This document shows positions 41,901 to 55,380 of a DNA stretch of 64,000 nt, piece by piece. Numbering within the stretch: the first letter of the stretch is position 1; every line of letters begins with the position of its first letter. This DNA comes from Asterias amurensis. Its lineage: Eukaryota; Echinodermata; Asteroidea; Forcipulatida; Asteriidae. A model generated the notes under the pieces. It saw only the letters and a list, made by a program, of their open reading frames with translations, was not told the origin of the DNA and ran no database searches. Location of the stretch: contig NC_092649.1 in the NCBI RefSeq assembly GCF_032118995.1, positions 29,278,927 through 29,342,926 of the forward strand, read 5' to 3'. Made by a program: the position numbers and the translations under genes.

Positions 41901-44900
41901 CACACTCTGCTGATCACATGGAGCTACACAATAAAACTAACCTATGGATTTTTTTTTTCTTCAAACGGTGGTAGCGTTTGAGATATCGCCAACAATTGGA
42001 GGGGTAATTGGAATGCAAATTATGAGAACCTTTCATGCAGCAAAGTTTCCCAAATTGAAATTTTGTTCCCACTCTAAACCACATTACTTTAAAGGGAATT
42101 TGTTTTATTAAAATGTTACAATTGTCAAAAGCAGCAGTGAAGTTCTACCAAGGAATTTTTTCTGATCCTCATTTCTTGGGAGGAATAATTACCAAAGCAG
42201 GAATAATCCCAGGACTTACAAATGAAAGAATATTAACAATCGAACGGTTCCAAAAAACAAGGTACACAATACCTTAAACAACAGCATCGGGGAATTCAAT
42301 AAAAACAAAATGGGAAAGTTTGTTCTTTCATCTAATTTGAGTTTAAAAAAACTGTGAAAGCAATTAATATTTTCCTTCTCTTTTTTTCTACCAAAGCGTG
42401 TTCGTGTCGTTGAGGAAAAAGCAATGGAAATCCGTCGACCAAAGGAGGAAAAAATCCTGAAACTTCTGTCCTACAAGAAGGAGTTTCAAGTGATTGCAAC
42501 GAGGGCCAAGTCACCGAGTCTATTGACAATTCCACTGACTGTTCCACTCAGAATTACTGTTATTCCCTTCAAGGTAAGGGCTAGATTTTAAGGCAGGGTT
42601 GGTTGCAATGAGGGCAAAGTTACCAATGGTTTGGGTAAACCTGTATAGCCCAATTTGTGTCCAACTAACTCTGCTAGAATACAGAGTGGATTGGACCCAA
42701 AATTCCGGCCATATCTCGTTGGGCCCCCCTGCCCCCTTTCAATGTGGGTTCTCATTGTTAAACAGTCGTCTTTTGCGTTCCAGTCAACATTGAGCGTGAA
42801 CAGGGGGGACAGGGGAGAGAATGTTTATTGTCCGGGGAAGTGGACAGGGGGTGTCCCAAGCATTTTGGCCGGGATTGAAGCCCCATTGGGTAAAATGCTG
42901 TGCACATTGGCTTGGTACAGTTCCCTTGCAAGTAGGGGAGACACGTGTGGTTAGTCTCAGGTAGCTTGGTTTGGAGGCGGGGGCAGGGGGGGGGGCATCT
43001 GTGGGTGAAAAATGAAGGATAATCAGGGTCTCCAAATGTCCCCTTTCTACTTTGAAATTGTTTAAATTTGTCTTGAGGTTGGCGCTTGTATAACCTTTTC
43101 AATCAGTGAACTCTAGTTTGTAAATATCAATCACTTGTCTGGTTGTAAAGAAAGGCAACAACAAAAGGTATGGATTGCTGTAAAACGGGCCTACCATGCA
43201 CTAGAGAATATAGTGGCATTGCCAAATGTACAAGCGATAAAAATGAGCATTGTCTGGATACTTCATAAAAGAACTATTCCAGGGCTGGTTTCTTTTACAT
43301 GTATTTTCCATAACATTGTTCCTTTGAAACCTGATTGGAGGGTCAAAGGACAAGGGCATGTTGCCAATAAACACACCCCTGCCTTTTGTACTACAAGTAG
43401 TAGAGGGGTAATGCTTTTGTTGTTTATGCCGTGTGACCCTGGCTTTGGGAAAGTGATTCTAAATCTCCTACGTACTTTCCATTGGTGAACTTTTAGATTT
43501 GGGACTCAGTTTTTATGTTAAGGAACAAATCACACACAAATTTTTTTTAAATGTTTGTAATAATAAAACGAAAACCCCCCAAAATAATTGGTGGTCCATT
43601 TTTATTATTCATTAAGATAGGTTGTTTTCAATTGCCAGTAAACGTGTGATGAGTTACATTATGACTTTAAGGAACTATTACAGAATCATTACAGAGCTGA
43701 CAAAATAGTCATGGACAGAGTTTATGGTTTGTGTGATTCTCGTGTTTAGGACAAATCATACAATTAAATAAATAAATCATACTTATAATAAAAATGAAAA
43801 ATTAACAATGTACAATTATAGGAGTCATTATGATAGGTTGTTTTCCAGTAAACAGGTGATTTGAATTATCACTGTTTAAAGGTATTTCTACAGAAACAGA
43901 GTTTACAAAATAGTCATAGACATCATTTATGTTTTGTGTGAATAACCATTACATGACACAACAAGTCTGTAAATATTATTTTAGGCTAAATCAGTTGTTT
44001 GAGTCATGAGCTAGTTTCAGAAACCATGCACAATTTCCAGCATGCAAACAAATTGTCATTTAACTTTGTTGCAGCAATCGAAACCAATTTTTTTTCTCTC
44101 GAGTATGACTTTGTTTCAGAAGGAAATATCTCACTGGAAAAATTATTCTCGTGTAAACTTCACAATCAGTACAAGCTTTAGTTTTTTATTAATCATTTTC
44201 ATTGCCTGTTGTCAGTGTTTTATTAATTAATTTCTCTGGATTTGGTTAATTGTGTATATTGTTCTTCAGTGCGCTCGTTTGGGGACTGGTAGTATCTTGA
44301 ATAAATTAAGCTAGCTTTAAATCAAAAGAAAAAACCCAAACTATTATAACAAATAAATGGATAAATTCCAGAAAAAATTAGAAAATTGCTCCTATAGTTT
44401 GTTTCAGGTAATTTTTGTGAAAGTTCCAACTGACAACACAGAGCTAGATTATGTGGAATTTACCAAAATCAAAATACAAAACAAACAAAGACAAAAAAAA
44501 TAATTGAATAATGTAAGACAACACACTTCAATCTATAATGCTTTTGATTTAAGAGTCAAGAGAGTAAAGTGGAAGGGCTATTGAGATATCAGTTTTGGTT
44601 TTGTATTTTTTCAGTTCTCTAACAATTATTTTCTTTGCTAAACTTGGTTTTGTTTATTTCATACTTTTCTATCTTCTTGTGGACTGAATTGGAGGATTTC
44701 AGAAAATAAGAGTTTCAAGTATCGTTTGAAGTTTTGCATGGTGTGGACAAAAAGGAACAGGCTATAAATAGTAAACTTGCAGTACAATCGTGTGTAAATC
44801 TATACGAACAGTATACTCATGCTTGTCCTTAGGAGAATGAAGATTATACTGTTTGAAATTTCGAGACCACACTCGGCTCTTTTCAGAGCCAACATCTCCC

Positions 44901-47900
44901 ATAGAAGGGAACCAATACCCCCACTAAAGAGATTACTTTTTTAAATATTTCTTTATATTTGTTAAGTTTCTTCTTTTTTAAGTATGCACTAGTACCTAGA
45001 TGTAATTTATGATCTGCTTTTTTTGTTAAGGAGAAACACACGAAGAGGTGCCTCCCGCCCCTGTTCCTGACCCTTAACCTAACCTGGGGATATACAGAGG
45101 TGGGTCGACCAGAGCTGCCTACCAAAATGAAAGGCATAACTCAACCATTACCAGAAGTCATTCATGCATGGCTGGACAGCTATGAAGGTATGGAATGGAA
45201 TGAGGGACAGAGGGGTGACTTTAAAGGCACTGGACACTATTAGTAACTACTCAATATAATTGTTAGCATAAAACTTTACTTGGTAACAAGCAATGGAGAT
45301 CTGTTGATAGTATAAAACATTGTGAGAAACGGCTCCCTCTGAAGTAATGTAGTTTTCCAGACAGAATTATTTTTCTGCAACTTTGATTTTGAGACCTAAG
45401 AATTAGATTTGTCTTCCATTTTTTATCTCGGAACTTCGACATCCAGTTGATTTCAAATTTTCAAAATGTTTATTATTTTGTGTATATGTTGAGATACACC
45501 AAGTGAGAATACTGGTCATTGACAATTACCAATAGGTTCCAGTGCCTTCAAGACAAAAAATGTACAATCTCTGTATCCGTGAACATTTGATAAAATTACA
45601 AAATCATAAGCCGTTAGGAAATGATGTGCATAGTGAATGAGAAGAAAGAAATTGCACAAAAAGCCTACAGGAGAGCTACCAAACTGGTACCACAATTGAA
45701 AGAATCTACCCTACACTTAAACTAGTACCCATTAGATTGAAGAAGATTAAGAGGCCACTTGATTGTCTAAGCTGCTCAAGGGATTAGATTAAGTAGACGT
45801 CAGCACATTTTCAAGATACCCAAGAACAAAAGCACAAGGGGTCATAAAAGCTATTAGCCAACTTTCAACAAGAAAATTGAATGTAAACGTTTTCTCTCAG
45901 CCATCACAAAGACTTGAACAGTCTACCGCAGAAAATTGTAAATGAAAACAGTAAGAAAGATATTAGAAGCCTACTGGAAGAACACATATGATGATAAGGG
46001 GTCTTAAAGGCAGTAGAAGCAACATCTCACATTGGAAGTTGAACAAATTTCATAAAACTGCTGTTAGCACAACGAATATGCTTACTTTAATAAGGTTAAT
46101 AAAATAAAACACAGAGTCGCAACATCTTTGACTGGTATGCTGATTATTTTTGCTAAGCAGATAGCAGAAAATTTTTCAGTATTATTTTCTGCCTAAGCAA
46201 ATTGCCCCTGGGCGTAGGAATATTCTGTTAAAAAATCACTATTTTGATACTTGATTTTTTTCTCTGTTTATTGCTAGGGAAAGAGCATTGTTGCGCTACT
46301 GCTAAGGTCTCCAAAACAGACATGGAGAGAGAGCTGAAAGAATTGAATTATTACAACAAGGATCTGTCGGATAGACTGTCTAACTTGAACAGCACCATGA
46401 AACCCTCTGTCCCATCTCGTGAAAGTACATTGCCTGCCCCACCTCGCCCACCCAAGCCCAAACCAACTACGCCCAAGCCAGCCACACGTAAAAAACCAAC
46501 CATGGGCCAACAGGTGCTCCCATCACCTACTGAGAAACCTAAGTCTGCACCTCCCATCATTGCCAAGAAACACGTTAAAAAGTTTGTGATGCCAGATAAG
46601 AGCGGTGGTGATGGATATGAAGTACCAAAAATTTTTCCTGAGAGGTAAGTAATGCAAGCCTAGACAAATAATACAACAAAATAAAAACTAACATCAGACA
46701 TTGCAAATGGACAAACGTAAAGTCAAATTACCAACAAATCGTCAACAAAGCATAACTACTGTTGAAGCTGTACCTCATCTAGATTCACAGACTGTGAGGC
46801 TACCAACAGTAGTGCCAGGCTTTTTAAGTAGCTTCTTATACAAAGAATGTAAGCAAAACCAGCATTTTACCTTATCTTGATTCAAAGAAAGTATTTGAGC
46901 AAACCAACATCAAAACATTGCCAACATCAACACATTATACCTTGATTCAAAGAGAGTAAACATGAAATTCCAAAATCACACAATCAAAAATCGCTAGAGC
47001 TAAACAGTGATTGAAATGGGAAAATGCCATTCCTCTGAGTTTCCAATGTTAATTACACTATTAGACCTCATCTTTACAATTTAGTTTGATTTCTTCTTTG
47101 CAGTGGCGATGAGGAACAAGAGGATGATTACGAAGAGGTTCCAGACCTCACGTCCACCTCCAATAACCTGGAAAAAAGCACCGTCAGTGAACTCAAGAAA
47201 ATACTGCAACAAAAAGAGAAGGTAAATGCTCTCTCCCTTAGTGAATGGCTGTGGATAATAGTTATGGCTGTGACTGGAACTGCTCAACAGACTGTGGTAG
47301 TCTTACACTTGTATAGAAAACGAGAACAGCTCAAATAAAGACTGTATTTTTGTATGAAATCAATGTTCTTTTCACACTAAACTTGTACCAAGTTCTTGAA
47401 AATGCAAATGTCCGTAGCAATTTGTTTAGCCCTCACATTGTAGTGGCCTTCCGGCCAATTGTGATGTTGAATTTTTTTTAATGCTATAATTTGTATTAGC
47501 CATAAAATTAGCTATGTTAAAATCCAAAGAATTCACACCCAAGTAAAACTCAATGGTTGGGATCAACTAGGTCCAGGAAGTTCAATGTGCGTGAGACTTA
47601 CACAGTCTATTACAACGAGGAAGTTGTTGAAAACATCACGTTGTAGAATGCCTGATTTTAACCAAACTTGCATTTCCGCAAGGCAAAATAAACAAACTGA
47701 ATGCAAGCTTTTACAATAGAGTAAGGACAAATTTTAACAAGGAAGCATTTCTAAACAAAACATAATACAAAATTAGAATGTTTTTTGATAGCTTGGATTA
47801 GGCTCAGGGAAATTACTGAAGGCTATCTTCTTAATGGCTTGTACACCTTTCAATGTCCAAGTCAGACTTGCCAACAGCCCAACACAACTGTGATTTTATT

Positions 47901-49662
47901 TCAATTTTAAAGCATTAAATCTCCTCATCACACCAGTACCCAATTTCATGGAGCTGCTTAGGCAAACAAACAAGTACAAAAAATAAAGTTAACCGGAATA
48001 AGGTTTACAGACCAAAATACCACGTCTGGTCACATGTACACATTTGTGACTGGTGCTCAATATGGCTAAGCAGGGATTTTTAAAGCAGGGATTTTTAAAG
48101 CAGTATTTTGTGTTTAAGCAGCTCATGGGTCCAGATTGTTTGGATGATAAGATTGGAATGGCTTACCCAGTGATAAGCAGTAGTTATTTTTGGCATACCA
48201 GCCATACCAAGTCTTTCAGAGTTCTTCACTTCGGGTAGTTGAAAGGAATTTTTGGACTGGAAGGTTTAAATCTTTCGTCTTTTGTCTTACAGGTGATTGG
48301 AAATTTAAGGGACCAAAATGAAAACCTCATGGACACCTGCAAGGTTTGTAGAAACCAATGATAAGTAGGGTAGGGTGATATGATTGCTAGGGACAATGAT
48401 CATAAGAAATACCTCATAGAAAAATACTAGACTGGCCAAAGGTCTAGAAGTATTTCAAGACCTGGGGCGGATTGCAATAAAACGGTCTTAGTCAACAGTC
48501 TAAGACCAGTCAGTTATAGCCGGCTATCTGCCTTAGACGGTCTTAGCTTGGTCAGTAATTAAGTCTGTTGCAATAAGCAGGTCTTAGATAAGTCGGTGAA
48601 AGTAATGAAATACGAACAAATGTCCCATAATACTTAGCACTTTGCAGGCACTGGTGGTACGGCATTGTTCTTATTGCTTTGGTTTAAATCACCGGATATC
48701 AAATCTGTGAGTTGTATCATTTTTACTTTTGGGAACATACATTTACGATACAATCACCTTGATCATCATCATAATGCCTCCCTGGGTGTAATCTATTTCT
48801 AAAATAAAATCTAATCCTAGAGCTCTTTGTATCAAATCATCTACAACCAACAAATGCAGCGCCATCTCTAAAAACCAAAACAAAGACCGATTGTAGCCAG
48901 CTCAGAACAGGCTTAAGATTTAAGACTGGCTATAATTATAGACCGCGCTATTGCAATCAGTCTATAATTAAAGACTTTCTAAACGCGTCTCAAGTTAGCC
49001 GGCTATATGCATAGACTGGTTTAAGACCGCTTGGTGCAATCCGCCCCTGGTGTCTAAGGCCCATTTTGAAAGCCTTGTACCCAAACGCACACTGAAAAAG
49101 CTGAGCTGGAGTCCAAACCGAAGCCTCCGGTTGGAAAAAGGTCAAAGTCATGTTAATATTTCCAAATGTGATCCCCACACACCACTATCACCAGACGCAT
49201 ACTTTTCATGTGGCTTTTTCACACTTTTTTGCCCCGTGCTTTTTACAGAACCTCGAAGAAGAAAAGGAGAAAATACGACAGACTAGTCTACAACATGTTG
49301 AAGAAATCAACCGCCTCCAGTGTGAAATCGACCGCCTACTGTCCGTGGCCGACCAAGACATTTACGACACCATAGCCCCATCAGAGCGCCCGCTACCCAG
49401 CCTCCCACAGGGCTCGAGCATCTACACCACTCCAGACACGCTGATGATACAGAGGGCGTGCCTGTCCCGCACTGACATCGAAGGTGTGGCTGATGTTTTA
49501 CGGTCCCTGAACCTCAGCCGCTACATCGAAAAGTTCAAGGAGGAAAGTGTCGACGGTCCATTGCTGGTGACTTTGGAAGATGGAGAACTGAAGGATGACT
49601 TGGGGATGACAGGGCTTCATGCTCGCAAGTTGTTATTAGAAATAAAGAAACGAATCAAATAA
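38952..49662 (+). CDS. CABIT-coiled coil-SAM adaptor (GAREM-like)
   Basis: Nine exons: 38952-39402, 40732-40916, 41332-41463, 42397-42573, 45031-45187, 46278-46644, 47104-47221, 48293-48343 and 49249-49662 (TAA). Phases agree; predicted 683 aa. An N-terminal proline-rich leader precedes a CABIT-type region (~75-345) with LPLLVQVKEAFEVEG, KLEKGEMLMLHF, EMWLPVQ, ATNQVGHNLRL and KKEFQVIATRA. A proline/lysine-rich segment (APPRPPKPKPTTPKP), tyrosine motifs (GYEVPK, DDYEEVPD, DIYDTIAPS), a coiled coil (~510-580) and a C-terminal SAM domain (~615-683) follow. GAREM family members are cytoplasmic adaptors coupling growth-factor receptors to Grb2/SHP2; CABIT plus terminal SAM fits that family better than THEMIS. 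Start chosen at MSFGTPPVPVRK because the upstream in-frame sequence looks like intron and UTR. Confidence 0.82.
41690..41936 (-). mobile_element. tRNA-derived SINE, reverse orientation
   Basis: On the minus strand it reads ATCAGCAGAGTGTGGGTTCG, CACTTGTGTCCTTAAGCAAG, AGAGAAGGGGTTCACCCC and ends near GGTACTAAATAATTGG. Same family as 58728-59165. Located in an intron of the GAREM-like gene. Confidence 0.75.
42574..45030. other. Longest intron of GAREM-like gene
   Basis: Contains a G-rich stretch (42780-43000) and an imperfect direct duplication (about 43616-43750 and 43832-43960, sharing GATAGGTTGTTTTC and AAAATAGTCAT). A single arm of the GAGCCAACA foldback family lies near 44866-44900. No extra exon was found; open frames here lack splice support and similarity. 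Confidence 0.6.
45221..45551. mobile_element. TTAA-bounded foldback element (MITE family 1)
   Basis: Begins TTAAAGGCACTGGACACTA and ends GGTTCCAGTGCCTTCAA (right TTAA decayed). Intronic in the GAREM-like gene. Confidence 0.8.
48461..49048. mobile_element. Foldback element with GGGGCGGATTGCA ends
   Basis: Left end GGGGCGGATTGCAATAAAAC and right end GGTGCAATCCGCCCC are inverted. Internal subterminal repeats of GGTCTTAG / TAAGACC and AGCCGGCTAT recur on both sides. ~590 bp, no coding capacity, in the last intron of the GAREM-like gene. Confidence 0.8.
49249..49662 (+). CDS. GAREM-like last exon with SAM domain
   Basis: 137 codons plus stop. It starts in coiled coil (EEEKEKIRQTSLQHVEEINR), crosses a flexible segment with DIYDTIAPSERPLPSLP, and ends with a SAM fold: DIEGVADVLRSLNLSRYIEK then FKEESVDGPLLVTLEDGELK, DDLGMTGLHARKLLLEIKKR. 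The hydrophobic pattern and the L.LED..L...LG....G.R..LL signature are typical of SAM. Confidence 0.88.
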   Translation, partial: NLEEEKEKIRQTSLQHVEEINRLQCEIDRLLSVADQDIYDTIAPSERPLPSLPQGSSIYTTPDTLMIQRACLSRTDIEGVADVLRSLNLSRYIEKFKEESVDGPLLVTLEDGELKDDLGMTGLHARKLLLEIKKRIK

Positions 49663-49979
49663 GAAGAGAGACGGCTACTGTTATGGTTTTCCCCAACAAA
49701 TTTCAAAGTAAACTTTTTGCAAATTACAGATGTTTTTAACCACTGTTGTATTTAAGGGAATCACATGATTCGAGTCATGTCAGGAAATGAGACTTGACTC
49801 AATGGTTTACATTATGGGAACATTTTATCCATATATCAGTACCCAAGCCATTATTCAATACAACATGTATGTAGAAAACTTTGTTAGCATGCGATACATT
49901 TACTAACAGAAAACATGGGCTTTCTCAAACATCGACTTAATATCTCCAACATTGACTTAGGTATATCTCGAACAGTGAC

Positions 49980-50356
49980 TTAAAGCCATTGGACCCTTTC
50001 GGTACATAAACAAAATAAAAGTTCACAAATTTACAAATAACTTGCAGGGTTTACAGAAGGTAGTGATGGAAGACTTTTCTTGAAATATTATTCCATGAAA
50101 TGCTTTACTTTTTGAGAAAACAGTAAAACAATATCAATTCTCGATATCGAGAATTACGGATATATTTTAAACACATATCACTTAGGACACAGCGAAATGT
50201 GCGGATACACGGGTGGGTTTTCCCGTTATTTTCTCCCGACTCCGATGACCGATTGAGCCTAAATTTTCACAGGTTTGTTATTTTATATAGAAGTTGTGAT
50301 TTACGAAGTGTGGGCCTTGGACAATACCGTTTCCAAAAAAGGTCCAATGGCTTTAA
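49980..50356. mobile_element. Divergent family 1 foldback element
   Basis: TTAAAGCCATTGGACCCTTT at the left is matched by AAAGGTCCAATGGCTTTAA at the right. The centre includes TCTCGATATCGAGA. Likely a sister family of the GGCAGTGGACACT elements. Confidence 0.75.
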
Positions 50357-51074
50357 CTATCTCAAACAGTGTTTCACTATCTCAAATGGTGTCTTACTAT
50401 TTCAAAAAGTGACTTAGTATCTCAACAGTGACTTGTACTATTGTCTTTGTGAGTCCATGACATGGCCAAAGACTACAGGTTTTTCTGTTTTTATAATTGA
50501 ACATAACTTGGTGAATTAGAGTTGTACATTTCATTGGAGACATTAAAGTTAAGTGTTTGATATTTTTGCTGTACATATTAATGGCAACTTGCTATAAAGC
50601 AATGTACAATCCAGGACTTCCTAAAAAATTGTATCCTGTTTTGATTTAATTTTTTTTTTACATAGTTACTCAGAAGAGATTAATATTCAGCAATGACTTT
50701 TGGAAGTGGGGGGGGGTATACAGAAAATAAATTAGTGTAAGATGACAGTGTTTTAGCAGTGTGACATACATGTTTTTAAACATGTCAGTAACTGTTGGGC
50801 AAGACTGTTTTTAGTCAAGGTAAACCGCAGATATTCATCTTTACGAATAAACACAGGTTTCCTGTCGGACCATAATGTAAAACAATTTAGCAGGGGAAAA
50901 GCCAACAATGAAGTCTTGCAGATAAGGTAAATAGAAAGTAACTCTGTATCTATTAATGTACATTGTTTTATTATTTGGGTCAAACCTCTAGTGTTTTATT
51001 CAGATTTGCTGCTACATACAATGGTGTAAAGTGAAAGTGACATTTTTAGGGTTGCATGTTTGTTTATCTACACT

Positions 51075-51232
51075 ACCTTCGATTTCACGAAACGCTAGGA
51101 TTAATCCCAACTCAAGTTAGGACAAGTTACTCGTCCTAACTAACGATGGTTCAATGCGTCCTAACATCTACTGATATGGAACTTAACTTGTCCTAAGTCC
51201 TAAGATTAATCCTAAGTTAGAATTCGATGGCA
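51075..51232. repeat. Family 3 hairpin repeat
   Basis: TCGATTTCACGAAACGCTAG ... CCTAAGTTAGAATTCGA with inner GTCCTAA / TTAGGAC pairs. Confidence 0.6.
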
Positions 51233-54200
51233 GAACACTTGTGTAAACTTTTTCAGATAAGTATGTTTGGAACATAGCCTCAAGACAATTACATTGCGTT
51301 AATTTAAATTGGTGATAATATTATGCATTTCAACAACAGACTGCATTTAGTTAAGGCTGAACACAAACTTTATTACAGCAAAAACCATTAAATAATGAAT
51401 TATGTTTTGTTTATGTACACAGAATTCTGTTCATTACAAGAACAGTGGGTTTGGTTGTCAGTTTAACAATAGTTATTGAGGTTCCAGCACAGAGAATGTT
51501 TTCCAGAAATAAAAGCTAAAGCAATAACAAGACTTGGGAGACTTTAAACTACCCGGAATATAAATAAAATTAAAATAAACAAAAACAGAAACTCAATGTG
51601 AAACTGAAGTTTATTATCTGTATTAGCTTTAGTCACAAACCGAGTCTTAGAACAGTACAGTTCATTCAAAAATAAAATTATGGACAATTGTTAACTAACA
51701 GTAAACACCAGGTGTTTAAAAAGAAGCTTCTAATCTCTTCTGGCAAACTACTGAATTTTATCATAATAGCATTAAGAAGCATGGAAATAGTCTGTTGGTG
51801 TGTATTGCTATCAACCAGGAAGTTGAAACGAGAAAAGGAAATTTAAGAAAATTAGCAGCCTAAGTAAATAAAGAGGGTACAAATATATTGTATTCCACAA
51901 TTGAGTTCCCTATCGGTGGTGAACTTTTGAACATGTTGAGGACAAAATAACTATGACCTTTGAAATAACAGCTTGTGAAGATCGCTAAATTGGTTTGTTG
52001 TTGTTGCCACAGGCAGAAACTAGGCATATCTTTCGCATATGAAGCATGTTCTTTAGGCAAGGATACATGTCTATCAAAAGGGTAACGGAATTGCCACAGT
52101 GTGTTTCCAGACTACACCATGTTGTTTCACTTACAGTGTGCCATCACATTTCCGCGCATTACAATTGCATGGTCAGTCAACCAAAAACCTGTATGTGTAC
52201 CCAAACAAAAGGTGACGGATTCATGCTGCGTTTAATTCATATTTTTGTCAGAACGAAAACATGCAGGCCTTACAAGAACGGTTTTGTTTTCAAACAATGT
52301 GATTTTACTGAGCTATAGTCCTACTAGCTTAAAACTGGTAAACAACATTGACTTTCATAATCCAAAATATCAATTTTGTGTTTAACCACACACTGATGTG
52401 CATTAAGCACTATATGGTAACCCCCCCCCCCCTCCCCACTTGAGTCCAGTAAAAGTAAAAAAAAAAAAAAAAATACATACTCAGTAAGCCCATGAAGTAC
52501 TGTGGGGAAACCAGTAAACACAGACTATAATTGACACGACATTTGACTCGTTGCATATTTTCAGTAAGCAAGGTTTGTAAGTGATTAAGCACATTTACAA
52601 ATCCTTGAGCAGGGTATCTTTGAAACTTCAAACGTTTTCAGAGCCAACACTCCTCCCAATAGACCAGGCAAGTCTCGCGCATATCCGACCGAGAAAGCAC
52701 ATCAAACAAGAAACTTTATTCTTTCTGAAAGCTTTGCTTTAAATAATATTTGATGACAAAATCTGAACGACAATAATACTCATTACAACTTGTATAAATT
52801 CATTATATAATTTGAATTTTAGCTTTTATAACAAATACACAAACAATTTGTTAAAAATAGTGTACGTAAAGCTCCGCCCAAAATCTACGCCCAAATGTGA
52901 AATTACTAAAAGCTGGTTAAATACGCGGACACGCGACGGTCGCGAGGGCGTCAAATTAACAATTTGATTTGGTTCTTACAGACTAGTGTTAGTACATGTA
53001 GTGTCAGTTACGGTCGTACCCTCTTCGGGTACCTGTCCATGTTGAAGTACAATTTCTTTGATTTGTTCGTATCTGAAGATCTTATGAGATTACCGAGGTA
53101 TTTTGCTTGTTGTTTTTTATTGTATACATAGGTGAAGTCAAGTGAATAAAAAACTATTACTATCACTAGTAATAGTTGAAGCACACATTTATTGTGTCTA
53201 AAACTTGCTAAGGAGGTGAAGCATTCACTCTTACTCTGTACCAATACATTTTTTTTCTGAAGAAAATAAACACATAAACAGTTCTTTTGATTTTTTGTGG
53301 GAGACATTCAAAAATATGCCAATTCCATTTTTTTTTTTTTTTTTTTTTTTTTTACCATTGACAAATCCACATTTACTTAAAGTAAATATGGGTCAATAAT
53401 CTGCAACAGGTGGAGTTTGCAGTGATTTATTTCAACAATAGCTGGCGAGGTACATCACAAAATTTACAATAATTTGCATAATGAATTTGTTTAAAACACC
53501 CCTAAATTTCTACGATTATGTAAAGTATTTGGTAGACAACAGTCAAACAAAAACTGCCTGGTCCGATTTATTGATATTTCACTTAGTAAAATGTTTGAGA
53601 TGACAATATTTATATAATAGGCCTACATCAGGGTTGTTATTTATTCAAAAGAAGTTCTGAATTTCACTTTGTCCTCCCCCCCCTAAAATAAATACTTGTT
53701 ATCGGCAAATACTGATGCAAATGAGAGTTAGGAGGCCCAGAAAAGGGCAGCATACTAACTGGATAACTAATTCTTTCTCAGAAATAATTTGTGGGCCCCA
53801 CAACAATGGTCTTTTCAAGACCACACCTTTGTAATGTTGAAGCCTGCGCCAAACCGCAGCCATTATTGAAATGGGCCACAATGGAAAATCACTAAGCATG
53901 TCTACCGCCATTACCTAGCGCCCTCAATAGTACCCCAACTGCAAGAGAAGCAGTGATTTGCCACAAACTTTCAAAGTTGATTGTGTTTTATGCATCTTCA
54001 AAATCAGAAGAGTTTGGTAGCAACTTTTCTGCCATAAACAGTTCCCTACCCTACCATGAAGAATTCAAATTACACGCATTATACAGCGGGTGGTTGGAAA
54101 TAAATTGCACAAATCTCTGAATATACGAGTCGCTGGTCTAAAATTTAACCCATTTTATTGGATTTTATTGGACCTAGAATGTATGTCTAACCCATCAACT

Positions 54201-54442
54201 ACAGTTACAATGTATACTCAGTTTGCGAAAACACCATGTGTATATAATCTACTTTGCTGTGTAGATTTGTTTCTTCAGAACTTATCTCATCTTGCTACTT
54301 GTTCTACATGGCAAGACAGTTCTCAAAGCACATATCAAACCAGCAAAATAGATATATCCGCATGGTGTTAGCGCAAACTGAACATACATTGATACCTCAC
54401 CTTGCAGTGCCTTAAGCACATAACTCTAGTTTCCCAATTAAT

Positions 54443-54823
54443 TTAAAGGCAGGGTATACTTTTGGTAATTACTCCACAAGTTAATTACCATAAATACTTC
54501 TTCGGTAAGGAGCACTGAAGAGCTGTTCATGATATAATAAACACTAACAGAAATGACTCCCTTTGAAGCAGTGTAGTTTTAGAGAAAGAGGTAATTTCCT
54601 CCCTAAAAATTTGAGCCTGTGGTTGCTCCAGGCATGAAGCCTTTCTCTAGCATCAGACAAACCATCAGACATATGGTGTTTTTTTTCTTTTCTTTTATCT
54701 TGCAACTTTGACCAATTGAGCACAAATTTTACAGTTTATTTTTTTATTTTTGGCATTAGTTAGGATGCACCAAGTGAGGATACTCGTTACCAAAAATTAC
54801 CAAAAGTGTGCCCTTCCTTTAAA
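54443..54823. mobile_element. Divergent family 1 foldback element
   Basis: TTAAAGGCAGGGTATACTTT at the left and AAAAGTGTGCCCTTCCTTTAA at the right; it contains CTCCCTTTGAAGCAGTGTAG like other members. Confidence 0.7.
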
Positions 54824-55146
54824 GATAAAAATATATAAAAACTCTTCGTTGGAGACAAAGCTGTTCCCATTTTGTTTTGATACATGCTCAAAAAATCTTA
54901 GCATTCCGGCATCTTTCACATTCACATCATGCAGACCTGTCAATCATTAATATCTTGTGCTCTGATTGGTGCATTTCGCATGACCTTTGACATGCTTAAG
55001 GCACCCCCTTCCCAGTCCATGAACTCAAATGCAACAAAGTGTAGTTTCAGGACCATTCTCTTCTGATGGAACTTTTCAGCGTTTGCGTCTAATTAAATGG
55101 TCTTATATAAAAATTGTATGACCCATGCCCTGTAAAGTTTATATAG

Positions 55147-55218
55147 GGCTAGATAGCTCAGTTGGTAGAGCGCCGGCACGTTAATCCGGAGGTCGTTGGT
55201 TCGAATCCCACTCTAGTC
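55147..55218 (+). tRNA. tRNA-like sequence (pseudogene or SINE head)
   Basis: Folds as a cloverleaf: acceptor GGCTAGA/TCTAGTC, D arm GCTCAGTTGGTAGAGC, and a T arm with TTCGAAT. A and B boxes (TAGCTCAGTTGG, GGTTCGAATCC) are intact. The anticodon loop ACGTTAA would read GTT, but position 33 is C instead of the universal T, and both the anticodon and T stems carry a mismatch. A functional tRNA is therefore unlikely; it is probably a tRNA-derived repeat. Confidence 0.5.
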
Positions 55219-55374
55219 AATTCTTTGTTCAACCAAAAATCATTTTCAAATTTGTTTTCTTCTAATACCCTGAAACCTGTCTGTTTGTCAAAAAAAAAAA
55301 AAACCTGATTGTGCGTTAAATTGGCTATAATAAAACAATTGATTTCAATAGGTACAAAATCACAGTCAGAAGAG

Positions 55375-55380
55375 TTTATT
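55375..55380 (-). terminator. Candidate polyadenylation signal of SLC25A20
   Basis: AATAAA on the minus strand, about 125 nt beyond the stop codon. Confidence 0.5.

Noticed and set aside
42655..43102. Overlapping ~100-codon frames on both strands
   Set aside because: Lie within a GAREM-like intron; G-rich composition, no splice support or domain pattern.
46274..46566. Minus-strand Gly/Trp-rich frames
   Set aside because: Antisense of the proline-rich GAREM-like exon.
52046..53307. 90- and 99-codon frames in the convergent intergenic region
   Set aside because: No conserved motif, low-complexity AT-rich context, no exon boundaries.
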